This document shows, in pieces, positions 7,678-16,806 of a stretch of 64,000 nt of DNA (its first letter is position 1; each line of letters starts with the position of its first letter). Below the pieces are notes generated by a model. It was not told the DNA's origin, did no database searches, and saw only the letters and a list, made by a program, of their open reading frames with translations. Origin of the DNA: Epilithonimonas zeae (GTDB lineage: Bacteria; Bacteroidota; Bacteroidia; Flavobacteriales; Weeksellaceae); NCBI RefSeq assembly GCF_900141765.1, contig NZ_FSRK01000002.1:900635-964634 (forward strand). The letters are read 5' to 3'. The translations under genes were made by a program, and so were the position numbers.

Positions 7678-8985
7678 ATGATGAAAAACTATTACCTATT
7701 AATTCTCTTATTTAGTCAGCAGATTTTTGCTCAGACAATTCATAACAAAAGTAAACTTGATAGTGTCTATGACGCATTTGGAACTTATGACAAAGCGATG
7801 TTCCGAATCAAAGTTCAAAAAGAAGGAAGGGATATCTATGAAAAAAATGTTGGTTTTGCTGATTTGGAAAATGAAACTGTTCCGGATGATAATACTAAAT
7901 ATCGAATTGGTTCTGTAACCAAAACTTTCACTGCAGTTTTGATATTCAAAGCGATTGAGGAAGGGAAACTAAAACAAACTGACAAGCTTTCCAAGTTTTT
8001 CCCGAGAGTCAAAAATGCAGATATTATACAGATTTCTAATTTATTAGAACATACAAGTGGAATTAGAAGTTATGATAAATCGAAATTCTATGATGAATTG
8101 AAATACAAAAGCTATTCAAAAGAATTGCTATTAGAAATGATTTATAGACTACCTTCGGATTTTCCACCAGATTATAAGTTTTCTTATTCTAACACAGGTT
8201 TTGCTCTTCTAGGATTAATTTTGGAAAATGTTTATGGAAAAAATTATTCGGAAATTTTAAAAGAGAAAATTATAAATCCGCTGAACTTACAAAATACTTC
8301 TACAGGAAATTTGGCAGACGAAAAAAATAACGAAGCCAAATCTTATGTTTATTATAATAACTGGAGAAAGAAAGAAAATTTAGAACTTAACAATTTTCTA
8401 GGAGCAGGAAATATTGCTTCCACGCCTTCGGATATTAATACATTTTTGAAAGCTTTATTTGATGGAAAATTAGTTTCTGAAAAATCTCTTGTCCAAATGA
8501 AAAATTTGCAGAAAGGATTGTTTCGCTATCCTTACGAAAGCAAAAATATGTATGGACACACAGGTTCTGTTTTAGGTTATCTGACATTTGCGCTTTATAT
8601 TCCGGAAGATAAAATTGCCATTTGTATTACAGAAAACGGAGTGAGATACGACATTGGCGATATCTTGGAGTATGTTCTTAATGATTTGTATAATGACAAA
8701 TATGAAGTGCCTGATTTTAAAAGAATCAAGCTTAGTAACCAGGAATTACAGCAATTTGTAGGGAAATATAAATACTCGGGCTCTTCTACAGATTTGAATG
8801 TTTATATTAATAATGATAAACTTTATATACAGCAAGATGATTCTCCTGAAGTTTTGATTGAGGCTAAGGAAAAAAACAAATTTGTTTACGATACAAACAA
8901 AGTAGAATTGTTATTTTCTCCCGAGAAAAAGAAAATGACTATGATTACCAAAAGAAATACTTACGTTTATAAGAAAGTAGATTAA
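7678..8985 (+). CDS. Serine hydrolase of the class C beta-lactamase / PBP-like family
   Basis: This 435-residue protein has a signal peptide (MMKNYYLLILLFSQQIFAQ) and the three motifs of the family: SVTK (SxxK, nucleophile Ser about 79), YSN in FSYSNTGFALLG, and HTG in YGHTGSVLGY. A C-terminal domain (about 355-435) is beta-rich. It is most likely a periplasmic esterase or D-aminopeptidase-type enzyme; true beta-lactamase activity cannot be inferred, since this family is broad. It stands alone, convergent with the LprI-like gene. Confidence 0.9.
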   Translation: MMKNYYLLILLFSQQIFAQTIHNKSKLDSVYDAFGTYDKAMFRIKVQKEGRDIYEKNVGFADLENETVPDDNTKYRIGSVTKTFTAVLIFKAIEEGKLKQTDKLSKFFPRVKNADIIQISNLLEHTSGIRSYDKSKFYDELKYKSYSKELLLEMIYRLPSDFPPDYKFSYSNTGFALLGLILENVYGKNYSEILKEKIINPLNLQNTSTGNLADEKNNEAKSYVYYNNWRKKENLELNNFLGAGNIASTPSDINTFLKALFDGKLVSEKSLVQMKNLQKGLFRYPYESKNMYGHTGSVLGYLTFALYIPEDKIAICITENGVRYDIGDILEYVLNDLYNDKYEVPDFKRIKLSNQELQQFVGKYKYSGSSTDLNVYINNDKLYIQQDDSPEVLIEAKEKNKFVYDTNKVELLFSPEKKKMTMITKRNTYVYKKVD

Positions 8986-8998
8986 TTACAGTATAGCT

Positions 8999-9397
8999 TT
9001 AATAATCAAATTGTTCATCATATTCCTTCAGTTGCAACGCTCTTTCTTTGATGATTTGTAACTTTTTGTTTTCAGAAATCACTTGAAAAATTGTTCCTTT
9101 TTTGACGTCAAGATAATACTTATTGATTAATTTGAATTCGGAATCTCGGAAAGAAATCCAATTTCTCTGTGCTTCCAACAATTCCTTTTTTGCTGTATTG
9201 TTTAATTTATGATTTAGTGAAGTATAAGACTTATTCAGTTCCTTGTCCCAAGATTGTTGAGCAGAAATGATACAGTTTCTTTGACCGGCCGTCGAGTTAT
9301 CCTGGTTAAGGCATTTTTCCAAGGTATGGTCTATTTTGTTTTGAGCCAAAGGAAAAATAGTTGCAAATAGAAAAAAAATGACGATTGACTTTTTCAT
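8999..9397 (-). CDS. LprI/DUF1311 family exported protein
   Basis: From the ATG at 9397 (MKKSIVIFFLFATIFPLAQ) a signal peptide is obtained. The TTG-initiated reading from 9421 would overlap the upstream gene and bury the signal. The mature part has the DUF1311 pattern: CLNQDNSTAGQRNCI, then SWDKELNKSYTSL, then LLEAQRNWISFRDSE, with a conserved Cys pair. Mycobacterial LprI of this family inhibits lysozyme; that role here is only inferred. It is 16 bases downstream of the BstA-like gene, so it is probably the last gene of a three-gene unit. Confidence 0.85.
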   Translation of the reverse strand: MKKSIVIFFLFATIFPLAQNKIDHTLEKCLNQDNSTAGQRNCIISAQQSWDKELNKSYTSLNHKLNNTAKKELLEAQRNWISFRDSEFKLINKYYLDVKKGTIFQVISENKKLQIIKERALQLKEYDEQFDY

Positions 9398-9413
9398 AAT
9401 TTTATTTTTAGAT

Positions 9414-9944
9414 TCACTCAAATTTTAATTCTTTTGCCTGACGAATATGCGCCAAATGATGCTGACAATGCCAGCCGTAAATCAAGATATTTTCTCTGAG
9501 CGAAATTCTTTCCGATTGTTCAGGATGAATGAATTCTTTATTCAAATCTTCTTCAAGCAAAGTTTTCAAAAGATATACCCATCTTGTATGCAAAGCTTCC
9601 AAAAGCTGTAAAGAAACCAAAGGCGAAAGCTGATTGTCCGGTAATTCTGCCCAAAGACTTTCCTCGTAAGGTTTGATGGTTGGAACATTTTCCGTCAATG
9701 CTAATTTGAACCTCATATAGCTATTAATATGACTGTCAGCGCAATGATGAACCACTTGAGTAATTGTCCAACCGTCCGGTCTGTATCTCAATTTTAAATC
9801 TTGTTCATCGAGATTTTGAATCTCAGCTTTGACAACATTGGGAAAGTTTTCGATTTCAAAAATAGCAGAATCGATGACTTCTTTGGAGATAGATTCTGAC
9901 TTGATGAATTTTCCGACTGGATATTTTAATTCTTCTAAATTCAT
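9414..9944 (-). CDS. YfiT/BstA-type DinB-fold metal-dependent bacillithiol transferase
   Basis: This 176-residue protein is a DinB-like four-helix bundle. Family motifs are LRYRPDGWTITQVVHHCADSH (metal His residues in HHCADSH, about residue 66-72) and YGWHCQHHLAHI near the C-terminus, matching Bacillus YfiT/BstA. Relatives transfer the thiol bacillithiol to electrophiles or act as metal-dependent hydrolases. The ATG overlaps the stop of the SGNH hydrolase gene (TAATG), indicating translational coupling. Family call is firm; substrate is inferred. Confidence 0.9.
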   Translation of the reverse strand: MNLEELKYPVGKFIKSESISKEVIDSAIFEIENFPNVVKAEIQNLDEQDLKLRYRPDGWTITQVVHHCADSHINSYMRFKLALTENVPTIKPYEESLWAELPDNQLSPLVSLQLLEALHTRWVYLLKTLLEEDLNKEFIHPEQSERISLRENILIYGWHCQHHLAHIRQAKELKFE

Positions 9945-10597
9945 TATTTCAAATTCTTCATCAGGATTGCTTCCATTTTTTCATAACCTAATTTGTTCGG
10001 ATGGATTCCGTCCTCAGCAATTTCTTTAGGCAAACCATTTTTTTCGTCCTTTAAAACTGAATGGTAATCCACGTAAGTGATATGATTTTTCTGAGCGTAA
10101 TCTTTTATCATTTTATTCAATGCAATGACTTTATCGGCTGGTTGCATATCTTTTCTCCAAGGGAAATCGTAAGCTGGCAATGCAGAGCATAAAACTACTT
10201 TGATGTTATTAGCTTTTGCCAGTTCTGCCATAGAAACAATATTTCCGAACACTTTATCCAAAGAAATCGGACCTTGATTTTCTGCAATATCATTAGTTCC
10301 GGCAAGGATAATAACACGTTTAGGTTTCAGTTTGATCACATCTTCCCGGAATCTCAAAAGCATCTGCGAAGTCACTTGTCCGCTGATTCCTCGTCCTACA
10401 AAATTATTTTTGGTAAAAAATCCTGGGTCTGTGAAGAACCAACCTTCTGTGATAGAATCTCCCATCAAAACAGAATTTGGAGCAATATTTTGAGAAAGAA
10501 CTTCTTGGTTTTGTTTTTGATATCTGCCGAAATTGGCAAAGTCTTGAGCTGATAGCATTGTGGAAAGTATAATAGATGCGAAGGTTAAGAATTTCAT
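9944..10597 (-). CDS. Exported SGNH/GDSL hydrolase
   Basis: This 217-residue protein has a signal peptide (MKFLTFASIILSTMLSAQ) and all four SGNH blocks: GDSIT with the nucleophile Ser (about 48), GRGISG (Gly), AGTNDI (Asn) and DGIHPNKLGY (Asp/His). It is a periplasmic or secreted esterase, similar to platelet-activating-factor acetylhydrolase-like acyl esterases of Bacteroidetes that act on carbohydrate esters. It is the first gene of an apparent operon with the BstA-like and LprI-like genes. Confidence 0.92.
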   Translation of the reverse strand: MKFLTFASIILSTMLSAQDFANFGRYQKQNQEVLSQNIAPNSVLMGDSITEGWFFTDPGFFTKNNFVGRGISGQVTSQMLLRFREDVIKLKPKRVIILAGTNDIAENQGPISLDKVFGNIVSMAELAKANNIKVVLCSALPAYDFPWRKDMQPADKVIALNKMIKDYAQKNHITYVDYHSVLKDEKNGLPKEIAEDGIHPNKLGYEKMEAILMKNLK

Positions 10598-10663
10598 ATT
10601 TTCTAAATTTGATTATCAAATATATGAAATAAGAATAATGATAAATTTATTTCTTAACATTTA

Positions 10664-10740
10664 GCTGAGCAAAGCACTTGGCGACCTTAAAATATTTTAA
10701 ATAATTATAAAAAAATCTTTGCTGACTTTGCGTTCAAAAT
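10664..10740. repeat. GCTGAGC...TTTGCGTT dispersed repeat, copy i
   Basis: Starts GCTGAGCAAAGCACTTGGCG, continues ACCTTAAAATATTTT and ends CTTTGCTGACTTTGCGTTCAAAAT just before the gene at 10761. Related copies are at 24999-25034 (shortened) and 37914-37992, each ending just upstream of, or next to, a gene. Confidence 0.7.
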
Positions 10741-10760
10741 AATATCAATAATTTTACAAA

Positions 10761-11006
10761 ATGGAAAACACTTCGAAAGACCCTTTACATGGCAAAAGAC
10801 TGGACGCTATTCTGGAAGAATTGCTAGAATACTACAAAGGCTACAGCGAATTGGGAAAACAAATCAACATCAAATGTTTTACTGGCGAAAATCCAAGTGT
10901 CAGTTCCTCTCTGAAATTCCTCCGAAAAACCGATTGGGCAAGGACAAAAGTGGAGAGTTTGTATCTGTATGTTTTGAGACAGAAAAAGAAAAAATCCAAA
11001 GAATAA
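10761..11006 (+). CDS. VF530 (DUF2132) family small DNA-binding-like protein
   Basis: This 81-residue protein matches VF530 throughout: DPLHGKRLDAILEELLEYY, INIKCFTGENPSVSSSLKFL and RKTDWARTKVESLYL. The Vibrio homologue has a fold resembling DNA-binding domains; its cellular role is not established. The tail is lysine-rich (RQKKKKSKE). The stop codon lies two bases before a perfect inverted repeat that may terminate transcription. Confidence 0.88.
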   Translation: MENTSKDPLHGKRLDAILEELLEYYKGYSELGKQINIKCFTGENPSVSSSLKFLRKTDWARTKVESLYLYVLRQKKKKSKE

Positions 11007-11008
11007 TA

Positions 11009-11087
11009 AACCACAAAAGTCACAAAAGAATATTCAAGGTCTTGATTTTTTATCAGAAGGATAAGAACTTTTGTGACTTTTGTGGTT
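11009..11087. repeat. 20-bp perfect inverted repeat
   Basis: AACCACAAAAGTCACAAAAG (11009-11028) is exactly complementary to 11068-11087, with a 39-base loop. It lies between convergent genes, so it could act as a bidirectional terminator, but there is no U-tract right after the stem. It resembles a dispersed sequence rather than a standard terminator. Confidence 0.8.
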
Positions 11088-11095
11088 GAAAATAA

Positions 11096-11473
11096 TCAAT
11101 CCAAAAATTCTCCGGTCACATAAAACCAACGATTCTGAATCATCTTGAATTGTGACAATTCGTGATGAAGCTGTTCGTTTCCGTCTTCATCGATATAAAA
11201 TGCTTTGAACTCTACTTTATTAGTTGAAGGTTTGTCGACAATTTCCAACTTTGTCCATTCATTGATTTCGCCCCATTCCTGTAAGCTCTTTTTGTTATGA
11301 AATTGTCTTTTGTTTGGCGAGGTCGTTTCCCAGAGATATTCACCGTTTGGGATAGCGAAAGCCGAGAATCGAGAACGCATCAAAGCTTCCGCAGTTGGCG
11401 GGAATTTCTCTTTTGTGTGATAAGGTTGACAGCAATCTTCGTAGGATTTTCCAGAACAGCAGGGACAATTCAT
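11096..11473 (-). CDS. YchJ-family (UPF0225) SEC-C metal-binding protein
   Basis: From the ATG at 11473 the protein starts MNCPCCSGKSYEDCC, the zinc-binding SEC-C/YchJ N-terminus; an upstream TTG would add six residues that are not conserved. It continues PPTAEALMRSRFSAFAI and YLWETTSPN, all typical of UPF0225, giving 125 residues. Function of the family is unknown; the zinc site is inferred from the cysteines. Confidence 0.9.
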   Translation of the reverse strand: MNCPCCSGKSYEDCCQPYHTKEKFPPTAEALMRSRFSAFAIPNGEYLWETTSPNKRQFHNKKSLQEWGEINEWTKLEIVDKPSTNKVEFKAFYIDEDGNEQLHHELSQFKMIQNRWFYVTGEFLD

Positions 11474-11606
11474 TTTTAATTCAAATTTCAAACTTCGAAT
11501 GTACTAAAACTTAAAATTATCCGAGAAATATCTCAACAATTTTCAGAAAATTAAAAACTGATATTTATTAGTCTCCAAAACCTAAAAATGTCCTTATTGT
11601 ACTATT

Positions 11607-11636
11607 TTGTAAGCCAATGTCATTAGACTGAATTTG
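11607..11636 (+). promoter_or_regulatory. Probable promoter of ccoG
   Basis: TTG at 11607-11609, a 19-base spacer, then TGAATTTG at 11629-11636, one mismatch from TANNTTTG. The untranslated leader would be about 95 bases. No other structure was seen in the 11492-11738 gap. Confidence 0.5.
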
Positions 11637-11738
11637 CAAGGAGAAGTAATTTTGCTTCGGGAAATAATGTAATGGATTCTTACTTTAAAGGTTAAAAATA
11701 AGAATGTCTATTCAGTTCATTTTCTAAGATATAAGATT

Positions 11739-13181
11739 ATGGATACAAAAGAAAATAGTATAAAAGTTTCAGATAAAATAAAGGAGACGTTCAGAGATTC
11801 TGTTGGGACAATGGACGAAGCAGGAACCAGAAAATGGGTCTTCCCAAGAAAGCCAAAAGGAAAATATACCAATTATAGAGAATGTGTTGGTTATTCCTTA
11901 ATTTTTTTATTTGTGATAATGCCTTTCCTCAAAATCAGTGGAAATCCTGTTTTGTTGATTAATATTATAGATAGGAAGTTTTTCATTCTTGGACAACCTT
12001 TCTATTTGCAGGATTTTTTCATTTTAGCTTTGGGAGCAGTGGCCTCGGTTATTTTTGTAATGCTTTTTACTGTGGTTTTTGGCAGGATATTTTGTGGTTG
12101 GATTTGTCCACAGACCTTATTTATGGAAATGATCTTCCGTAAAATCGAATATTGGATAGAAGGCGACCGAAACAAACAGATGAAACTGAACAAACAAGCT
12201 TGGGATGAAGAGAAAATCAGAAAGAGAGCTTTGAAATGGTCTGTGTTTTTACTTATATCATTGCTAATAAGCCATATTATGTTTATGTACATTGTTGGAT
12301 ACGAAGAAACGTTTAGAATTATTTTGAGCGGACCAGCTAAATATCCAACCAATTTTATTGTGATGTTAGTTTTTACAGGCATTTTTTATTTTGTTTTTGC
12401 TTGGTTTCGGGAACAGGTTTGTACATTGGTTTGTCCTTATGGAAGACTACAGGGTGTTCTGATAGACAAGCATACAGTCAATGTTTATTATGATTTCAAA
12501 AGAGGAGAGGGAAGGGCAAAATGGAGAAATGGCGAAAATCGTTCTGCGGTCGGAAAAGGCGATTGTATCGATTGTCAGCAATGTGTGGTCGTTTGTCCAA
12601 CGGGAATCGATATCAGAAACGGACAACAATTGGAATGTATCAATTGTACAGTTTGTATCGATGCCTGCGATGAAGTAATGGAAAAAGTGGGAATGCCAAA
12701 AGGACTCATAAGATATGCGACCGAAGCTGAAATAGAGAATCAGGAAAAATTCAAATTTACGGCTAGGATGAAAGCGACCACTGTTGCACTTTTCGTATTA
12801 ATTGGTGTTTTGTGTGGATTGATGTACGACAGAGGTTCGGTTGAAGCTAAATTCATACGGCCAGCTGGTTCTGCTTATTTTGTAAGAGACGGAAAAATTA
12901 CCAATACATTTACTTATACGATTCTAAACAAGTCCAATGAGAAAAAAATGATGACCATAAAGGTTCTTTATCCAAAACATTCGGAGATAACTTTTGCTGG
13001 TAAAGAAGGTATTATTGTGAAAGGAGATGCGATAATAAAAGGAAATGTCAATATCAGTTTCCCGGAAAATGAAGTGAAATTATCAAAACAAAATATAGAA
13101 ATAGGCGTTTTCGATGCTGATGGAGAAATGCTGGATTCTTACAAAACTTACTTTGAAGGTCCATTTAAATTTCAGTTTTAA
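11739..13181 (+). CDS. ccoG: Cytochrome c oxidase accessory protein CcoG (FixG/RdxA)
   Basis: This 480-residue membrane protein has a long cytoplasmic start, transmembrane segments at about 50-70, 90-115, 165-190, 205-230 and 345-365, and iron-sulfur motifs. CGWICPQTLFME and CTLVCPYGR carry membrane-side cysteines; DCIDCQQCVVVCPTG and CINCTVCIDACDE form a double 4Fe-4S ferredoxin domain (about 275-320). The C-terminal 100 residues are an Ig-like FixG domain. CcoG helps deliver reduced copper to cbb3 oxidase in other bacteria. No cco structural genes are in the window, so it is separated from its usual cluster or that cluster lies elsewhere. Confidence 0.95.
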   Translation: MDTKENSIKVSDKIKETFRDSVGTMDEAGTRKWVFPRKPKGKYTNYRECVGYSLIFLFVIMPFLKISGNPVLLINIIDRKFFILGQPFYLQDFFILALGAVASVIFVMLFTVVFGRIFCGWICPQTLFMEMIFRKIEYWIEGDRNKQMKLNKQAWDEEKIRKRALKWSVFLLISLLISHIMFMYIVGYEETFRIILSGPAKYPTNFIVMLVFTGIFYFVFAWFREQVCTLVCPYGRLQGVLIDKHTVNVYYDFKRGEGRAKWRNGENRSAVGKGDCIDCQQCVVVCPTGIDIRNGQQLECINCTVCIDACDEVMEKVGMPKGLIRYATEAEIENQEKFKFTARMKATTVALFVLIGVLCGLMYDRGSVEAKFIRPAGSAYFVRDGKITNTFTYTILNKSNEKKMMTIKVLYPKHSEITFAGKEGIIVKGDAIIKGNVNISFPENEVKLSKQNIEIGVFDADGEMLDSYKTYFEGPFKFQF

Positions 13182-13188
13182 AGTTTAA

Positions 13189-14076
13189 TTAATGTTTATG
13201 CTCTTTAACAAAAGTCGAAGGCGTTTGCCCCGTTTTTTTACGGAATACCCGAACGAAATAAGAATATTCCTCGTAACCCAAACGGAAAGCAATGTCCACA
13301 AGACTCTCATCAAGATAGATTAGCATTCTTTTGGCTTCCAAAATTGTTCGGTCGGTTATAATTTCCGAAACGGTTTTCTGAACCACGGTTTGTGTGATTC
13401 TATTGAGATGTTTGGTTGTCAGATTCATCCATTCAGCATATTGAAAAGCAGATTTTTCTTTGATGAAATTTAATTCTAATAATTCTTCAAAATGTTGATA
13501 ATGCTGGATATAAGAAGTATTTGAGTTTTGTGTTCCAATGATTTTTTCTTCCGAGAATAATCTGACTGTTTCTATATACAATTGAGAAATAAAAGCTAAG
13601 ATTAAATTCTCCGATAACAAAGCCGATGAAGAATTCTCATTACCGATTTTAATAAAAAGATTTGAAAATTCTGTAAAATTATATCCTTTCAACTGAAGTT
13701 TTCGAGGATATTGAACAGAACTGAAAAACGGATATTCTCTTAGTTTTTGATTGACAAAATGAAGGTCAAAAAATTCCTGAGAATGAAAAAATATAAACCC
13801 ATCGGCATCTTCTGACAACTTCCAGCTGTGAACTTGTCCAGGTGACATAAAAAATAGTGAACCACCAAAAACGTCATATTTTCTAAAATCGATTTCGTGA
13901 GTTCCTGTCCCTTTTGTGAAAAAGATGCAGGCGTAAAAGTCGTGGCGATGAGGTTTTTCGATATGCCTGTGACTTCTTAATAAATGATCTTTAATTGAAT
14001 TGAAATAAAAATCCGAATGCTTTGCTGCAGACTGAAACAAATTGATATTCAAAACCGATATTTCGTTGTGACCCAT
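13189..14076 (-). CDS. AraC-family regulator with cupin sensor domain
   Basis: This 295-residue protein has a cupin-like N-terminus (about 25-110) with RHIEKPHRHDFYACIFFTKG and the FFMSPGQVHSW turn, both typical of the AraC ligand-binding fold. The C-terminal double HTH (about 195-290) shows SLVDIAFRLGYEEYSYFVRV and RKKTGQTPSTF. Its ATG directly follows the stop of the GNAT gene (TAAATG), so the two are co-transcribed. It converges with ccoG with only 7 bases between. Target genes unknown. Confidence 0.92.
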   Translation of the reverse strand: MGHNEISVLNINLFQSAAKHSDFYFNSIKDHLLRSHRHIEKPHRHDFYACIFFTKGTGTHEIDFRKYDVFGGSLFFMSPGQVHSWKLSEDADGFIFFHSQEFFDLHFVNQKLREYPFFSSVQYPRKLQLKGYNFTEFSNLFIKIGNENSSSALLSENLILAFISQLYIETVRLFSEEKIIGTQNSNTSYIQHYQHFEELLELNFIKEKSAFQYAEWMNLTTKHLNRITQTVVQKTVSEIITDRTILEAKRMLIYLDESLVDIAFRLGYEEYSYFVRVFRKKTGQTPSTFVKEHKH

Positions 14077-14607
14077 TTAATTCAGAAAATTTACAACGGG
14101 TTTTTGTAAAGACCAGAGAATCATTCCGTTTTCTTGTTTTTCTTTTGTGAAATTTAATTTGTTTAAAAGATTGATGGAATTGAGATTATCGAATGCGCAT
14201 TTTGCAGTAATTTCCTTTACTATTTCTTGTGAAAATGCCCAATTTATAAGCTCTGTTACAGCTTCTTCAGCATAACCATTTCTCCGTTCTTCTTTTATGA
14301 TACCGTATCCAATATCTGCATTTTGCTCTTTTTCATTAAAACCTTTGAATCCTGCATCACCAATTATTTCCAAAGTATCCGCTTTGATAATCATCCATGA
14401 TTCGAATCCTGTAGGTTCGCCGACTTCAGACAAATTATCAATGATTTTAGGAAGCGTTTCGATAACATCATTGTCCGGCCAACTTTTTCCCTTTTTAAAT
14501 CCCAATTTGATTAAGTCATTAAAGTCCCAATTCAAAATATTTTCACAAATTTGCTTTGTAAATGGAATAAGAATTAATCTTTTCGTAGTAAGTTTGCTTA
14601 TTTTCAA
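14077..14607 (-). CDS. RimJ/RimL-type GNAT N-acetyltransferase
   Basis: This 176-residue protein starts MKISKLTTKRLILIPFT, the RimJ-like TERL..R pattern, followed by IGDAGFKGF, DIGYGIIKEERRNGYAEEAV with the acetyl-CoA loop ERRNGYA, and a late CAFDNLNSINLLNKLNF stretch. These fit acetyltransferases acting on ribosomal protein N-termini, antibiotics or amino acids; the substrate is unknown. It is the first gene of a two-gene unit with the AraC regulator. Confidence 0.9.
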   Translation of the reverse strand: MKISKLTTKRLILIPFTKQICENILNWDFNDLIKLGFKKGKSWPDNDVIETLPKIIDNLSEVGEPTGFESWMIIKADTLEIIGDAGFKGFNEKEQNADIGYGIIKEERRNGYAEEAVTELINWAFSQEIVKEITAKCAFDNLNSINLLNKLNFTKEKQENGMILWSLQKPVVNFLN

Positions 14608-14638
14608 AGGTTAATGTTATTTTTTATTTGTTTAAATT

Positions 14639-14681
14639 TTAGACACGAGAAATAATCTAATATCTGTTATCTCGTGTCTAA
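14639..14681 (-). terminator. Inverted repeat, probable terminator of M3 peptidase gene
   Basis: TTAGACACGAGA (14639-14650) pairs perfectly with TCTCGTGTCTAA (14670-14681), 13 bases beyond the peptidase stop. On the minus strand it is followed by AATTT rather than a clean U-run, so it might instead be a dispersed repeat. Confidence 0.55.
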
Positions 14682-14693
14682 TGACTTTTTTAA

Positions 14694-16715
14694 TTATTCT
14701 CCAAACGCCCTTTTCAAAAGACTCTCGACTTTCGGTTCGCTTCCTCGGAAGTTTTTGTACAATTCCATCGGGTCTTTTGTTCCACCGGAAGACAATAGGA
14801 TTTTGTATTTTGCAGCGATCTCCGGATTGAAAATTCCATTTTCTTTGAAATATTGAAACGCATCGGCATCCAAAACTTCCGCCCATTTGTAAGAATAATA
14901 TCCTGCTGAATATCCACCTTGGAAAATATGAGAAAAACTCGGACTTGCTGCAGTTTCCGGATTTGAAGGATAAAGGTTGGTTGCAGCTGTTTTTTCAACT
15001 TCAAACTCTTTCACACTCTTATTCTCCAGTGCTTCAACTTCCGAATGATAAGCCATATCCAACAACCCGAATCCAAGTTGTCTCAAAGTCTGGTAGCCTT
15101 CCATAAAAGATTTGCTTTGCGACAATTTTTCGATTTTTTCATTTGGAAGAATTTCTCCCGTTTGATAATGTTTGGCAAAAGTTTTCAGAAATTCCGGTTC
15201 GTAACAGAAATTTTCCAAAAACTGAGAAGGCAATTCCACAAAATCCCATTTAACCGAGGTTCCGGAAAGGTTCGGATATTGCGTGTCCGCCAAAACGCCG
15301 TGAAGTGCGTGTCCAAATTCGTGGAAAAGCGTTGTCACTTCTTGGAAAGTTAACAAACTTGGTGTGTCTTTCGTCGGTTTTGTGAAATTACAAACCACGG
15401 AAATATGAGGACGAGAATTTTCGCCGTTTTTTTTGTATTGATTTTTATAACTCGTCATCCAGGCGCCGGCACGTTTTCCTTTTCGAGGATGATAATCGGC
15501 ATAGAGTAGGGCTTTTACATTTCCATTTTCTGTGATTTCGTAGGTTTTCACATCTTCGTGATATTTCTGAACGTCGTTGATTTCTTTAAATTCAAGTCCG
15601 AACAATTTACCGGCTAAACCAAAAACCGCTTCCTGCACTTTTTCCAATTGGAAATAAGGTTTCAGTTCTTCATCATCAATATCGAATTTTTGTTTGCGTA
15701 ATTTTTCAGCGTAGAATGCGTGGTCATAACTTTGAATTTCATCGATTCCGTCTGCTTTTGCCAAAGTCTTTAATTCTTCGATTTCTTTTTGAGCATAAGG
15801 TGTTGCTTTGTCCAAAAGTTCATTCAGGAATTCAAAAACTTTTTCCGGCGATTTTGCCATTCTTTCTTCCAAAACGAAATCTGCATAGTTTTTATAACCT
15901 AATAATTCTGCTTTTTCCTGACGAAGTTTGACGATTTCTTTAATCAAATTCTGATTATCAAATTCTCCACCGTCAAACGATTTCTTTCCGTTAGCTAATG
16001 CCAATTCTTTTCTGAGTTCTCTGTTTTCTGCGTAAGTCATCGCCGGAAGATAACTAGGATATTGAAGCGTGATGACATAGCCTTTTAAGCCTTTTTCCTT
16101 CGCATCTTCTTCGTATTGTTGAAGAATAGCTTCCGGAATTCCTTTCAACTCTTCTTTATCCGTAATATTTTTGAAATAAGCATTGGTTGAACCTAAAGCA
16201 TTTTGTCCGAATTGAAGTGATTTGATAGACAAATCCATACTGATTTTCTCCAGTTTCTTTTTATCTTCTTCATTTAATAAAGCTCCACTTCTCACAAAAC
16301 CTTTGTAAGTTTCGTTGAGCAACATTTTTTGTTCGTCGTTCAATGACAAGCTGTCTTTTTGGTCGTAAACGCTTTTGATTCTTTCGAATAGCTTTTCGTT
16401 TTGAGAAATTTTGGAAGAGAATTCTGTCAAAAGTGGCGAAACGTCTTGAGCGATTTTCTGGATTTCGTCATTGGTTTCAGCAGAATTTAGGTTGAAGAAA
16501 ATACTGGAAACTCTGTCCAATTGTTCGCCAGAAAATGCCATTGCTTCAATCGTATTTTCGAAAGTTGGAGCTTCGGAGTTATTTGTTATTTCATCGATTT
16601 CTTTTTCAGAATTTTTTACCAATTCCTGAAAAGCAGGAAGGTAATTTTCTTCTTTGATTTCCTCGAAAGGCGATGAGGTATATTTGGTGTTGAATTTTTC
16701 TAAAAGTGGATTCAT
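14694..16715 (-). CDS. M3-family oligopeptidase (oligopeptidase A / PrlC-like)
   Basis: This 673-residue cytoplasmic zinc peptidase has the catalytic HEFGHALHG motif at about 465-473 (HExxH; the third ligand Glu lies downstream in FVELPSQFLE) and the long helical N-terminal half of M3A peptidases. The substrate-binding stretch GYSAGYYSYKWAEVLDADAF near the C-terminus is typical. Family members cut short peptides released by other proteases. Length matches (about 680). It starts at the ATG at 16715 and stands alone, with a dispersed element upstream. Confidence 0.94.
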   Translation of the reverse strand: MNPLLEKFNTKYTSSPFEEIKEENYLPAFQELVKNSEKEIDEITNNSEAPTFENTIEAMAFSGEQLDRVSSIFFNLNSAETNDEIQKIAQDVSPLLTEFSSKISQNEKLFERIKSVYDQKDSLSLNDEQKMLLNETYKGFVRSGALLNEEDKKKLEKISMDLSIKSLQFGQNALGSTNAYFKNITDKEELKGIPEAILQQYEEDAKEKGLKGYVITLQYPSYLPAMTYAENRELRKELALANGKKSFDGGEFDNQNLIKEIVKLRQEKAELLGYKNYADFVLEERMAKSPEKVFEFLNELLDKATPYAQKEIEELKTLAKADGIDEIQSYDHAFYAEKLRKQKFDIDDEELKPYFQLEKVQEAVFGLAGKLFGLEFKEINDVQKYHEDVKTYEITENGNVKALLYADYHPRKGKRAGAWMTSYKNQYKKNGENSRPHISVVCNFTKPTKDTPSLLTFQEVTTLFHEFGHALHGVLADTQYPNLSGTSVKWDFVELPSQFLENFCYEPEFLKTFAKHYQTGEILPNEKIEKLSQSKSFMEGYQTLRQLGFGLLDMAYHSEVEALENKSVKEFEVEKTAATNLYPSNPETAASPSFSHIFQGGYSAGYYSYKWAEVLDADAFQYFKENGIFNPEIAAKYKILLSSGGTKDPMELYKNFRGSEPKVESLLKRAFGE

Positions 16716-16806
16716 AAAGATGAATTATTAATGATAAATTATAAATGATTTTCTGTGTGTCGTAATTGACAAATTTAGTACCTAAAGTTGAAAGTATGAC
16801 AAAATT

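Noticed and set aside
7678..8985. True beta-lactamase / resistance gene
   Set aside because: The SxxK-YxN-HxG family is broad and mostly peptidases or esterases; nothing here points to antibiotic hydrolysis.
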